64,000 bases of DNA, from positions 1,170,001-1,234,000 of the forward strand of contig NZ_CP020612.1 of the NCBI RefSeq assembly GCF_002105555.1. The letters are read 5' to 3'. This document shows, one piece after another, positions 57,918 to 64,000 of the stretch. The notes under the pieces were generated by a model, which had not been told where the DNA came from, searched no databases, and saw only the letters and a program-made list of their open reading frames with translations. The first letter of the stretch is position 1, and each line of letters opens with the position of its first letter. This DNA is from Paracoccus contaminans (GTDB taxonomy: Bacteria; Pseudomonadota; Alphaproteobacteria; Rhodobacterales; Rhodobacteraceae). The translations under genes and the position numbers were made by a program.

Positions 57918-59677
57918 CGCGCCCCGGCCCGCGCGGCCGAGGTCAGAACCACGCTGCGCTGGGGTTCTTCATGGGTCCGGTCCGCGCCCTGCGGCATGAA
58001 GCGGACCTCCAGCCGATAGACGCTGTCGGTCGTCTCGACATGCGCCTCGGTATCGAGCTGCATGGCGAAAGCCTCGATCAGCTGGCTGCCAAGGCCGGTC
58101 CCCTCGACATGGGACAGCGGCTGGCCCAGCGAATTCTCGATCGTCAGCACGGCCGCCCCGTCCGGCTCGCGCCGCAGCATGACCTTGACCCAGGCCCGCC
58201 CCCCGTTCGCTGTCCCGGTATATTTCAGCGCGTTGGTGAACGCCTCGGTTGTCAGCAGCGTCAGCGGCACCGCCTGATCCGGCAGGAGGGTCAGCGGTTC
58301 CAGATCGGTGGTCATCTCGACCGACATGTCGTTCAGCAGCGAGGCGGTGGACATCTGCCCGATGATGTCGCGGATCAGCCTGTCCGCCTCGACCGAATCC
58401 AGATGCTCGGCCTGGTAGAGGTTCTTGTAGATCGTGGCCAGCGAGGCGACCCGGTCCTGGACCGACCGCAGCACCCGCTTGGCGTCGGTGTCGTCGATCA
58501 CCCGGCTCTGCATGTTGATGATGGAGGCGATCAGCTGAAGGTTGTTCTTGACCCGGTGGTGAACCTCTTTCAACAACACGGTCTTTTCCGACACCGCCTC
58601 CTCCATCGCGGCTTCCTCGCGGATCAGGATGCGGGCCATGTTGTGGAACGTCTCGCTCACGTCGCGGATCTCGCCGGGCGCCGCGGTCAGCACCGGCGGG
58701 GCCACGCTGCGATCCCCCAGCGCAAAGCGGCGCATCTGGCCGCGCAGTTCGCGCACATGGCGCAGCACCAGCCGATAGACCGCGAAATAGGCAACCGCCA
58801 GCGACACCGCCCACAGCGCCAGTGGAAACAGGATCGCGGCAAAGCGCGATATGCTCAGCCCCACGATGCCCGTGACCTGCGGGCTCCAGCTTCCCAGCGC
58901 GAAGACGAGATTGGGCACCACCGGCACCACCGAGAACACCCGATTCTCGCCCGAGTTCGAACGGCCGCTGAACGAGCTGTTCTCGCGCCCCACCAGCGAG
59001 GCGAGCGTCTGCCCCTCGGGCAGGATCGCCGCGGGATCGTCCTGCGGCCCCAGATCTCCCGAAAGCGCCTGTCCTTGCGCGTTGAACATCAGGATATGGG
59101 CGCTTTTGGCCCAGTAGGTCATGGCGTGGGTGGATCGCAGCAGATCCTGCGACAGCGACAGCGCGACATAGCCCAGAAGCGTGCCGTTCTGATAAAGCGG
59201 CTGCGAGACGATCACCACACGCTCGCCTGTCGCCATGCCGCGTTCGGTCGCGGTGATCAGCGTGCCGGGATCCCGCATGAAGGCCTGGTAATGGGGCGAT
59301 GTCCGCACGTCGATCGCATGGCCGGTCGAGGAACAGACATTCATGCCCTCGACGCTGGTGAAGCCGGCGTAAAGATAGATCGCGCTGCGCTGGACATACT
59401 GGCGCATCGCCTCGGAACACTGGGCCGGATCCTTGATCAGCGTCAGGATCGAGGCGCCAAGCGCATCGGCGGTGCCGATGGCGCTCTGCAGCAATGCCCG
59501 TTCGCCCGCCGCGGCCTCGGCCGTGCGGCCCTGAAGGGCGATCTGGGTCGATCGCTCGGCCTCTCGCGACAGGTGCAGTGTCTGGATGATCGAGATCATC
59601 CCGATCGGCAGGATCGCGATCGACAGCAGCGCCCCCAGGCGGAAACCAAGTCTGCCGGTTATCCCCGATAAGCGCAT
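57911..59677 (-). CDS. Membrane sensor histidine kinase, HisKA_2 type (general stress response)
   Basis: A 588-residue sensor kinase. Helices near residues 13-33 and 285-310 enclose a periplasmic sensing domain of about 250 residues. A HAMP-like linker leads to the dimerisation domain with LLKEVHHRVKNNLQLIASII, where the first of the paired histidines is the likely phosphosite, and a HATPase_c domain (TEAFTNALKYT, GTGLGSQLIEAF). HisKA_2/HWE kinases of this kind phosphorylate PhyR in other alphaproteobacteria. The ATG begins directly after the ecfG stop, so the genes are co-transcribed. The signal sensed is unknown. Confidence 0.9.
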   Translation of the reverse strand: MRLSGITGRLGFRLGALLSIAILPIGMISIIQTLHLSREAERSTQIALQGRTAEAAAGERALLQSAIGTADALGASILTLIKDPAQCSEAMRQYVQRSAIYLYAGFTSVEGMNVCSSTGHAIDVRTSPHYQAFMRDPGTLITATERGMATGERVVIVSQPLYQNGTLLGYVALSLSQDLLRSTHAMTYWAKSAHILMFNAQGQALSGDLGPQDDPAAILPEGQTLASLVGRENSSFSGRSNSGENRVFSVVPVVPNLVFALGSWSPQVTGIVGLSISRFAAILFPLALWAVSLAVAYFAVYRLVLRHVRELRGQMRRFALGDRSVAPPVLTAAPGEIRDVSETFHNMARILIREEAAMEEAVSEKTVLLKEVHHRVKNNLQLIASIINMQSRVIDDTDAKRVLRSVQDRVASLATIYKNLYQAEHLDSVEADRLIRDIIGQMSTASLLNDMSVEMTTDLEPLTLLPDQAVPLTLLTTEAFTNALKYTGTANGGRAWVKVMLRREPDGAAVLTIENSLGQPLSHVEGTGLGSQLIEAFAMQLDTEAHVETTDSVYRLEVRFMPQGADRTHEEPQRSVVLTSAARAGARH

Positions 59678-60262
59678 TTAGCGTGAAACCGGGTGGTTGA
59701 CCCCCATGACCGCCAGGGTCGATGCATCAGTCATGTCGAGTTCCTCGCCCTCGGCCATGTGCATCAGCTCGGCCAGTTTGCGCCGGCCGCGGTTGGCGCG
59801 CGACTTGACGGTGCCGACCGCCACCCCGGTCATCGCGGCGGCTTCCTCATAGGAAAACCCCGACCCGCCCACCAGGATCAGGGCCTCGCGCTGTTCGTCG
59901 GGCAATTGCCGGAAAGCCGCCTTGAAATCGTTCATCGCCAGTCGCCCGTCATGTTCGGGGCGGGTGGCCTGACGCGCGGCATGGATGCCATCGCTGTCGC
60001 TGACTTCGCGCCGGGTCTTGCGGCGCGCGGAATAGAAGGTGTTGCGCAGGATCGTGAACAGCCAGGCGCGAAGATTGGTCCCGGGCTGGAACTTGTCCAT
60101 GTTGGTCCAGGCCTTGACGATCGTGTCCTGCACCAGATCATCCGCAGAGGCGCTGTCGCGGGTCAGCGAGAGGGCAAAGGCCCTGAGAGCGGGAAGATGA
60201 TCGACCAGCTCGTCGCGCGGGTCGGAACCGGACAGGCCTTTGGCGGCAAGGTGAACTGTCAT
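59678..60262 (-). CDS. ecfG: General stress response sigma factor EcfG
   Basis: A 194-residue ECF sigma factor of the EcfG group. Region 2 holds ADDLVQDTIVKAWTNMDKF and LRAWLFTILRNTFYS; region 4 holds LPDEQREALILVGGSGFSYE and TGVAVGTVKSRANRGRRKL. In alphaproteobacteria it is held by NepR and freed when PhyR is phosphorylated. The gene follows nepR by 4 bases and precedes the kinase gene; a promoter of its own class lies upstream of nepR, which implies positive autoregulation. Confidence 0.94.
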   Translation of the reverse strand: MTVHLAAKGLSGSDPRDELVDHLPALRAFALSLTRDSASADDLVQDTIVKAWTNMDKFQPGTNLRAWLFTILRNTFYSARRKTRREVSDSDGIHAARQATRPEHDGRLAMNDFKAAFRQLPDEQREALILVGGSGFSYEEAAAMTGVAVGTVKSRANRGRRKLAELMHMAEGEELDMTDASTLAVMGVNHPVSR

Positions 60263-60266
60263 CCGC

Positions 60267-60413
60267 TCAGTCCTGCTCGCGCAGGCGCTCGAGAAGCGTC
60301 AGGAAACGGTCGGGAACCTGTTCCGAGGTGTCCTGTTCATAGACGCGCCGCAGATTTTCGTCGATCTGCTTTTCAAGGGCGGCGCGCTTTCTGTCTTCCC
60401 GCCTCGTGTTCAT
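60267..60413 (-). CDS. nepR: Anti-sigma factor NepR
   Basis: A 48-residue anti-sigma factor: MNTRREDRKRAALEKQ, then IDENLRRVYEQ and VPDRFLTLLERL, the two helices that grip EcfG or PhyR. An upstream extension of the frame crosses the promoter, so the ATG at 60413 is the start. It lies directly upstream of ecfG in the same operon, and phyR is divergent, the standard partner-switch layout. Confidence 0.93.
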   Translation of the reverse strand: MNTRREDRKRAALEKQIDENLRRVYEQDTSEQVPDRFLTLLERLREQD

Positions 60414-60452
60414 TGATTTGTTTATCCCGGAAATCTTGTGTGCACGTGGCAT

Positions 60453-60477
60453 AACGGCTACAGCACCATAAGGTTCC
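60453..60477 (-). promoter_or_regulatory. EcfG-type promoter of nepR-ecfG
   Basis: On the minus strand GGAAC (60477-60473) and CGTT (60456-60453) are separated by exactly 16 bases, the consensus GGAAC-N16/17-CGTT recognised by EcfG. It lies 40 bases upstream of the nepR ATG. This supports autoactivation of the sigma-factor operon. Confidence 0.85.
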
Positions 60478-60505
60478 CGCACAGGGATGAAGTTGAGGAA
60501 AGCCA

Positions 60506-61309
60506 ATGTCCGCTGCTGATCTTGCCCAATCCATCGGCCGCGAGCTGCCCTATCTGCGCCGTTATGCACGCGCCCTGACCGGCAGCCAGACCGCGGGGGA
60601 CAACTATGCCGCGGCCACGCTCGAGGCGATTCTGAGCGATCGCAGCATGATGAACGGGGATGACACGCGCATCGGCCTGTTCCGCACCTTCCATGCCATC
60701 TGGCAAAGTTCGGGCCAGCCCATCGCCGGCGAGGACCAGAGCTCGCGCGAGGCGGCGGCCCAGTCGCATCTGCGCGGCCTGACGGCCAATTCGCGCGAGG
60801 CGCTGTTGCTGCGCACGATCGAGGAACTGCGCTATGACCAGATCGCCCGCGTCATGCAGGTGGATCAGGACGAGGCCGAGGAACTGGTCCAGATCGCGCT
60901 GAATGAAATGGGCCGGTCGATCCGCGGCCGCGTGATGATCATCGAGGACGAGACGATCATCGCCATGGACCTCAAGGGGATCGTGCAGGCCATGGGCCAT
61001 GAGGTGACGGGCATCGCCCGCACCCACACCGCCGCGATCGAACTGGCCGGCGAGCGCCGTCCTGACCTGATCCTGGCCGATATCCAGCTGGCCGACGGAT
61101 CGTCCGGGATCGACGCCGTGAACGAGCTGCTGGGCAGCATGGGCGATCTGCCGGTGATCTTCATCACCGCCTTCCCCGAACGCCTGCTGACGGGCGACCG
61201 GCCCGAGCCGGCCTTCCTCATCTCCAAGCCCTATTCCGAGGAACAGGTCCGCTCGGCGGTGTCGCAGGCGATGTTCTTTGCCTCGACGGACGGCCTGGGC
61301 GTCGCCTGA
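60506..61309 (+). CDS. phyR: Stress response anti-anti-sigma regulator PhyR
   Basis: A 267-residue response regulator. The N-terminal half is a sigma-factor mimic (LRRYARALTGSQTAGDNYAAA, cut; SREALLLRTIEELRYDQIARV). The C-terminal receiver has EDE at 147-149 and phospho-acceptor D192 in LILADIQLADGSSG, then FITAFPE and the conserved lysine in ISKPY. Phosphorylation exposes the mimic domain, which captures NepR and frees EcfG. It is divergent from nepR. Confidence 0.95.
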   Translation: MSAADLAQSIGRELPYLRRYARALTGSQTAGDNYAAATLEAILSDRSMMNGDDTRIGLFRTFHAIWQSSGQPIAGEDQSSREAAAQSHLRGLTANSREALLLRTIEELRYDQIARVMQVDQDEAEELVQIALNEMGRSIRGRVMIIEDETIIAMDLKGIVQAMGHEVTGIARTHTAAIELAGERRPDLILADIQLADGSSGIDAVNELLGSMGDLPVIFITAFPERLLTGDRPEPAFLISKPYSEEQVRSAVSQAMFFASTDGLGVA

Positions 61310-61347
61310 TCCTGGCGCGCAGGCGCCGGCATCCCGACAGATCAAGC

Positions 61348-61376
61348 ACAGGCACGGGCGCCCCGCCCGTGCCTGT
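61348..61376. terminator. Bidirectional terminator between phyR and carbonic anhydrase
   Basis: ACAGGCACGGGC pairs perfectly over 12 bp with GCCCGTGCCTGT around a five-base loop, followed by TTCGTTC. It sits in the 72-base gap between convergent genes, so it probably ends both transcripts. Confidence 0.8.
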
Positions 61377-61381
61377 TTCGT

Positions 61382-62035
61382 TCAGACGGGGACGAAACGT
61401 CCGCCGTCCAGCATGGTCAGCTGTCCGTCGCCGATGTCGTGCAGCAGCCCGTGCAACGTCAGCGTGCCCGCCTCGACCGCCTCGGCCACGAAGGGAAATC
61501 CCATCAGGTTCTGCAGCGAGATCTGCACCGCCACCCGTTCCAGCGCCGGCACCTGTTCGGATTCGGGCAGATCCTTGATCTGTTCATAGCCGGGGCGCAG
61601 GATGTCCATCCAGCGACCGACGAAGCTGGTCGCTTCCTCCAGCTCGGGCGCGTGCCCCGAACACATGGCATGGCATCCCGCCACGCCGCCGCACTGGCTG
61701 TGCCCCATCACCAGCAGATGGGCCACGCGCAATTCCTTGACGGCGTATTCAACCGCCGCCGAGGTGCCGTGCTGCTGCCCGTCGGGTGCATAGGGCGGCA
61801 CCAGATTGGCGATGTTGCGGTGGATGAAGAACTCTCCGGTGTCGGCGCCGAAGATCGACGACACATGCACCCGCGAATCGCAGCACGAGATCACCATCGC
61901 GCGCGGCCGCTGGCCTTCGTCCGCAAGGCGGCGATACCAGGCGCGGTTTTCGGTAAAGGCGGTTGCGTGCCAGCCGTGATACCGCTGGACCAGATAATGC
62001 GGCAGCGGTCGGACTGCATTGCCAAGGCTTGTCAT
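61382..62035 (-). CDS. Beta-class carbonic anhydrase
   Basis: A 217-residue zinc enzyme that interconverts CO2 and bicarbonate. The zinc and catalytic dyad residues are C51, D53 and R55 in SCCDSRV, with H112 and C115 in GHSQCGG. FFIHRNIANLVPP and GTSAAVEYAVKEL are typical of the class. No signal peptide is seen, so it is cytoplasmic. The start ATG at 62035 is preceded by a GC-rich, weak ribosome site. Confidence 0.93.
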   Translation of the reverse strand: MTSLGNAVRPLPHYLVQRYHGWHATAFTENRAWYRRLADEGQRPRAMVISCCDSRVHVSSIFGADTGEFFIHRNIANLVPPYAPDGQQHGTSAAVEYAVKELRVAHLLVMGHSQCGGVAGCHAMCSGHAPELEEATSFVGRWMDILRPGYEQIKDLPESEQVPALERVAVQISLQNLMGFPFVAEAVEAGTLTLHGLLHDIGDGQLTMLDGGRFVPV

Positions 62036-62181
62036 GGCGGCTCCGTGCGGTTTCCCGCCTTGGGGTTAGCGGGGCAAAGCTTAAAGTTCGAGAGGTTTCT
62101 TCGCTTTGCCTACAAGGATTTCTTAGCGGCTTGCCGCCATGGTGCCCGGACGCGTGGGGACGCGGGTGAAAGGGGTATGAC

Positions 62182-62565
62182 ATGGGAAACCTGACGGTGC
62201 TGGGCGTGCACGAAGCGGTGCGCGTGGATGCGCGGCGGCTTGGCGAGATCGTCGGCGAACTGGGCGAAAGCGCCGCACAGACAATCATCTGCGCGGCATT
62301 GGAACAGCTTGCCGCAGGGCTGGCAGCGGCGCGGCGGGCCGCGCTTGCAGGGGATATGGCGGAACTGTCCGAACAGGCCGAACGGCTGTCGCGCCTTGCC
62401 TGGCAGGTCGGCCTGCCGGCAATGGCGGGGGTCGCGATCGACGTGGTCGCCTGTGCGGAACGCCGCGACAGCATTGCGCTTGCCGCAACGCTGGCGCGGC
62501 TGATGCGGATCGGCAATCGCTCGCTGGCGGAAATCCGGATCGGGGCCGGCCCCTCGTTCAGCTGA
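62182..62565 (+). CDS. Small all-helical protein, function unknown
   Basis: A 127-residue Ala/Leu-rich protein with a good start (AAGGGG before the ATG at 62182). It is predicted to be four or five helices. The length and helical pattern recall histidine phosphotransfer domains, but no HxxKG-type motif is present and the only histidine is H10, so that role is not supported. Its last 8 bases overlap the convergent GT29-like gene. I do not recognise its family with confidence. Confidence 0.65.
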   Translation: MGNLTVLGVHEAVRVDARRLGEIVGELGESAAQTIICAALEQLAAGLAAARRAALAGDMAELSEQAERLSRLAWQVGLPAMAGVAIDVVACAERRDSIALAATLARLMRIGNRSLAEIRIGAGPSFS

Positions 62566-63172
62566 CCGACAGGCGCGGGTCCGTGCTTGCGCGGGCGGCG
62601 ATCCAGGCCGCCTCGGCGGCAAAGTCATGGGGCACCTGCGCGATGCTGCGCGAGCCCGAGAGCGACTGCGAGGCGAAGAAGTCAAAGCCATAGAGCGTCA
62701 GCGCCGCGCAGGGCGCGCGCAGGATCAGCTCTGCCGCCATGATCCCGGTCGAGGGGGGGGCGCCCAGCCGGTCCATCAAGGCGCGATAGCTTTCAAGCGG
62801 GTGCAGATAAAAGCCCGGCGAATGGGCGCTGCGCCAGTCCAGCCGCTTGCGCTTGGGCGACATCCACAGGATGCGTTGCGGGTGCAGCCGCAGCCGGTCG
62901 GCCTCGGGCAGACGCACGGCCAGCGCCAGCCAGTCGGTGCGGGTGCCATGGCTGGCGGCGGCCGGCATCGGGGCACGGTTGATCCGCACCACCAGATCGG
63001 CGCCGTCGATCGCCGTTCCATGGCGCTGACGGGCAAGGGACCGGGCATTTCCGACCAGGGCGACGCGCCTGCCGGCCAGGGCGCTGTCCAGTTCGGCGGC
63101 CGGCACCGAGAGGCTGCGCAGCATCGGTTCGGATCGCAGGGCGCGCGCTGCGTAAAAGCGCAAGTGGGTCAT
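62558..63172 (-). CDS. GT29-like (sialyltransferase-fold) protein
   Basis: A 204-residue protein with the small-bacterial GT29 pattern: RVALVGNARSLARQRHGTAI near residue 35, GADLVVRINRAP near 56, GTRTDWLALA near 76, PSTGIMAAELIL near 140, and TLYGFDFFAS near 160. In animals this fold transfers sialic acid; in bacteria the donor is usually unknown. Its start overlaps the stop of the LpcC-like gene (ATGA), so the two probably modify the same surface molecule, perhaps an LPS core. Confidence 0.75.
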   Translation of the reverse strand: MTHLRFYAARALRSEPMLRSLSVPAAELDSALAGRRVALVGNARSLARQRHGTAIDGADLVVRINRAPMPAAASHGTRTDWLALAVRLPEADRLRLHPQRILWMSPKRKRLDWRSAHSPGFYLHPLESYRALMDRLGAPPSTGIMAAELILRAPCAALTLYGFDFFASQSLSGSRSIAQVPHDFAAEAAWIAARASTDPRLSVS

Positions 63173-64000
63173 GGCTGTCGCCCCAGCAGGCGGCGATAGA
63201 CCGAGACGATCGCCCGCGCCTCGGCCTCGATGGCGTGGTCGGCCTCGACATGGGCGCGCGCGGCGCGGCCTGCGGCGGCGCGGCCCGCCCCATCGGCCAG
63301 CCAGCGATCAAGGGCTCCGGCCAGCGCGCCCGCATCGCCCGGCGGGATCAGCGTCCCCGTCAGCCCGTCCTGGATCAGCATCTCATAGGCGCCCACGCGG
63401 GCCGCGATCACGGGCACCCCGCAGGCCATTGCCTCGAGCGGGGTCAGGCCGAACCCTTCCCACCGGGCAGGGGCGGCGAACAGGTCAAGCGCCTGGTAAT
63501 GGCGAACGACATCCTCCCACGGGATCTCGCCCAGAAAGCGGATCCGGTCGCCCAGGCCAGCGGCGCGCGCGCGCGCGATCAGCGCGTCGGCAAAGGCGCG
63601 GTTGTCGGGGGTGATGCGCCCAGTCAGGATCAGCTGCGCGCGCGGATGACGCGGGAAAACCTGCAACGCCGCCTCGACCAGAAGATCGACGCCCTTCTGC
63701 GCCCGCACTCGGCCGAAGCAGCCGATCAGGATCGCCTCCGGGTCCAGCCCCAGTGCGGACCGCAGGGCCGTGCGGTCGGGCGCGGGGTGGAACACCTGCG
63801 TGTCCACGCCGTGCAGGATCACCGTCGCGGGCCGCTCCAGGTAACCTGCGGCCTGCGGCGATGTGGCTATCACGGCATCCTGGCGCCGGATCAGCCAGCG
63901 GGTCAATCCGGTATGGGCGCGTTGCGCCGCGCTGGTGAACAACAGCCGATAACGCCGCCCCAGCACATGGCGCAGGATCAGGCCCAGCACCATCTCGGTA
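63169..64000 (-). CDS. LpcC-like glycosyltransferase, GT4 (N-terminus beyond the window)
   Basis: At least 276 residues of a GT4 enzyme; the frame is open at base 64000, and about 60-90 N-terminal residues are expected outside. Visible are LLFTSAAQRAHTGLTRWLI, DAVIATSPQAAGYLE, ILHGVDTQVFHPA, IGCFGRVRAQKGVDLL and RWEGFGLTPLEAMACGVPVI, split from ARVGAYEMLIQDG. The pattern matches LpcC, the mannosyltransferase of the rhizobial LPS core. An internal ATG at 63993 is unlikely to be the start because the first fold would be lost. Confidence 0.85.
   Translation of the reverse strand, partial: TEMVLGLILRHVLGRRYRLLFTSAAQRAHTGLTRWLIRRQDAVIATSPQAAGYLERPATVILHGVDTQVFHPAPDRTALRSALGLDPEAILIGCFGRVRAQKGVDLLVEAALQVFPRHPRAQLILTGRITPDNRAFADALIARARAAGLGDRIRFLGEIPWEDVVRHYQALDLFAAPARWEGFGLTPLEAMACGVPVIAARVGAYEMLIQDGLTGTLIPPGDAGALAGALDRWLADGAGRAAAGRAARAHVEADHAIEAEARAIVSVYRRLLGRQP

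Noticed and set aside
62182-62565. Histidine phosphotransfer (Hpt) protein
   Set aside because: The length and helices fit loosely, but the only histidine is at residue 10 and no phosphotransfer motif is present.

Overview
This 64 kb window is GC-rich chromosomal DNA from an alphaproteobacterium, most likely Paracoccus or a close Rhodobacteraceae relative. The evidence is the XoxF/FlhA/Gfa/FghA C1-oxidation block, the NepR-EcfG-PhyR stress switch, the HrcA-GrpE / Rph-RdgB-HemW / ParAB-RsmG-MnmG-MnmE-Rho-HemJ gene order, and the AroE-CoaE-DnaQ group. There is no phage, transposon or CRISPR signal. The window appears to contain the chromosomal origin: an AT-rich patch with DnaA-box-like sequences lies at about 54.46-54.73 kb. 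Genes on its left (47.1-54.35 kb) all read leftward, genes on its right (54.8-57.9 kb) all read rightward, and parAB plus two parS-like palindromes lie within 7 kb.

Layout. 1-4 kb: the start of clpB, then pyrF, a NUDIX hydrolase, an N-formylglutamate amidohydrolase, tRNA-Val(GAC) and rpmJ. 4.5-16.5 kb: a glycine betaine island with a LysR regulator, a Rieske demethylase (gbcA) and its reductase (gbcB), a betaine-type ABC importer (proVWX), a TetR regulator with a clear operator, a DgcA-like flavoprotein and a frameshifted dimethylglycine/sarcosine dehydrogenase-like gene. Together these would import betaine and strip its methyl groups to feed one-carbon metabolism. 16.8-23.7 kb: a 1492-residue multi-domain glycosyltransferase with five tandem GW modules, a second glycosyltransferase and a Stf0-type sulfotransferase. 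23.7-31.9 kb: lanthanide-type methanol oxidation (xoxF, xoxG, xoxJ, a CXXCW-type protein) and glutathione-dependent formaldehyde oxidation (gfa, flhA, fghA), with a ClpP paralogue and a GNAT gene embedded between flhA and fghA.

32-41.8 kb: a lipoprotein cell-wall hydrolase, then a tight rightward operon in which three of five proteins are two-domain fusions: GT with UDP-galactopyranose mutase, GT4 with Gfo/Idh/MocA oxidoreductase, and GT4 with a GH1-like domain. A plain glycosyltransferase and an alcohol-dehydrogenase-like protein complete it. This is the best candidate for an uncharacterised surface-glycan or glycolipid system. 41.8-57.9 kb: nagA, heat-shock genes, RNA and nucleotide housekeeping genes, parAB, tRNA-modification genes, rho, hemJ, oriC, aroE, coaE, dnaQ and yihY. 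57.9-61.3 kb: the general stress response (histidine kinase, ecfG, nepR, phyR) with an EcfG-type promoter. 61.4-64 kb: beta-carbonic anhydrase, a small unknown protein and two sugar-transfer genes, the last running off the window.

Data-quality point: three genes (the DMGDH-like gene, the GT4-GH1 fusion and mnmE) are each broken by what looks like one missing base in a run of six or seven G or C. Because one of them is the conserved housekeeping gene mnmE, homopolymer errors in the assembly are a more likely cause than three pseudogenes. All functions are inferred from sequence motifs and gene context recalled from known families; no database search was run.
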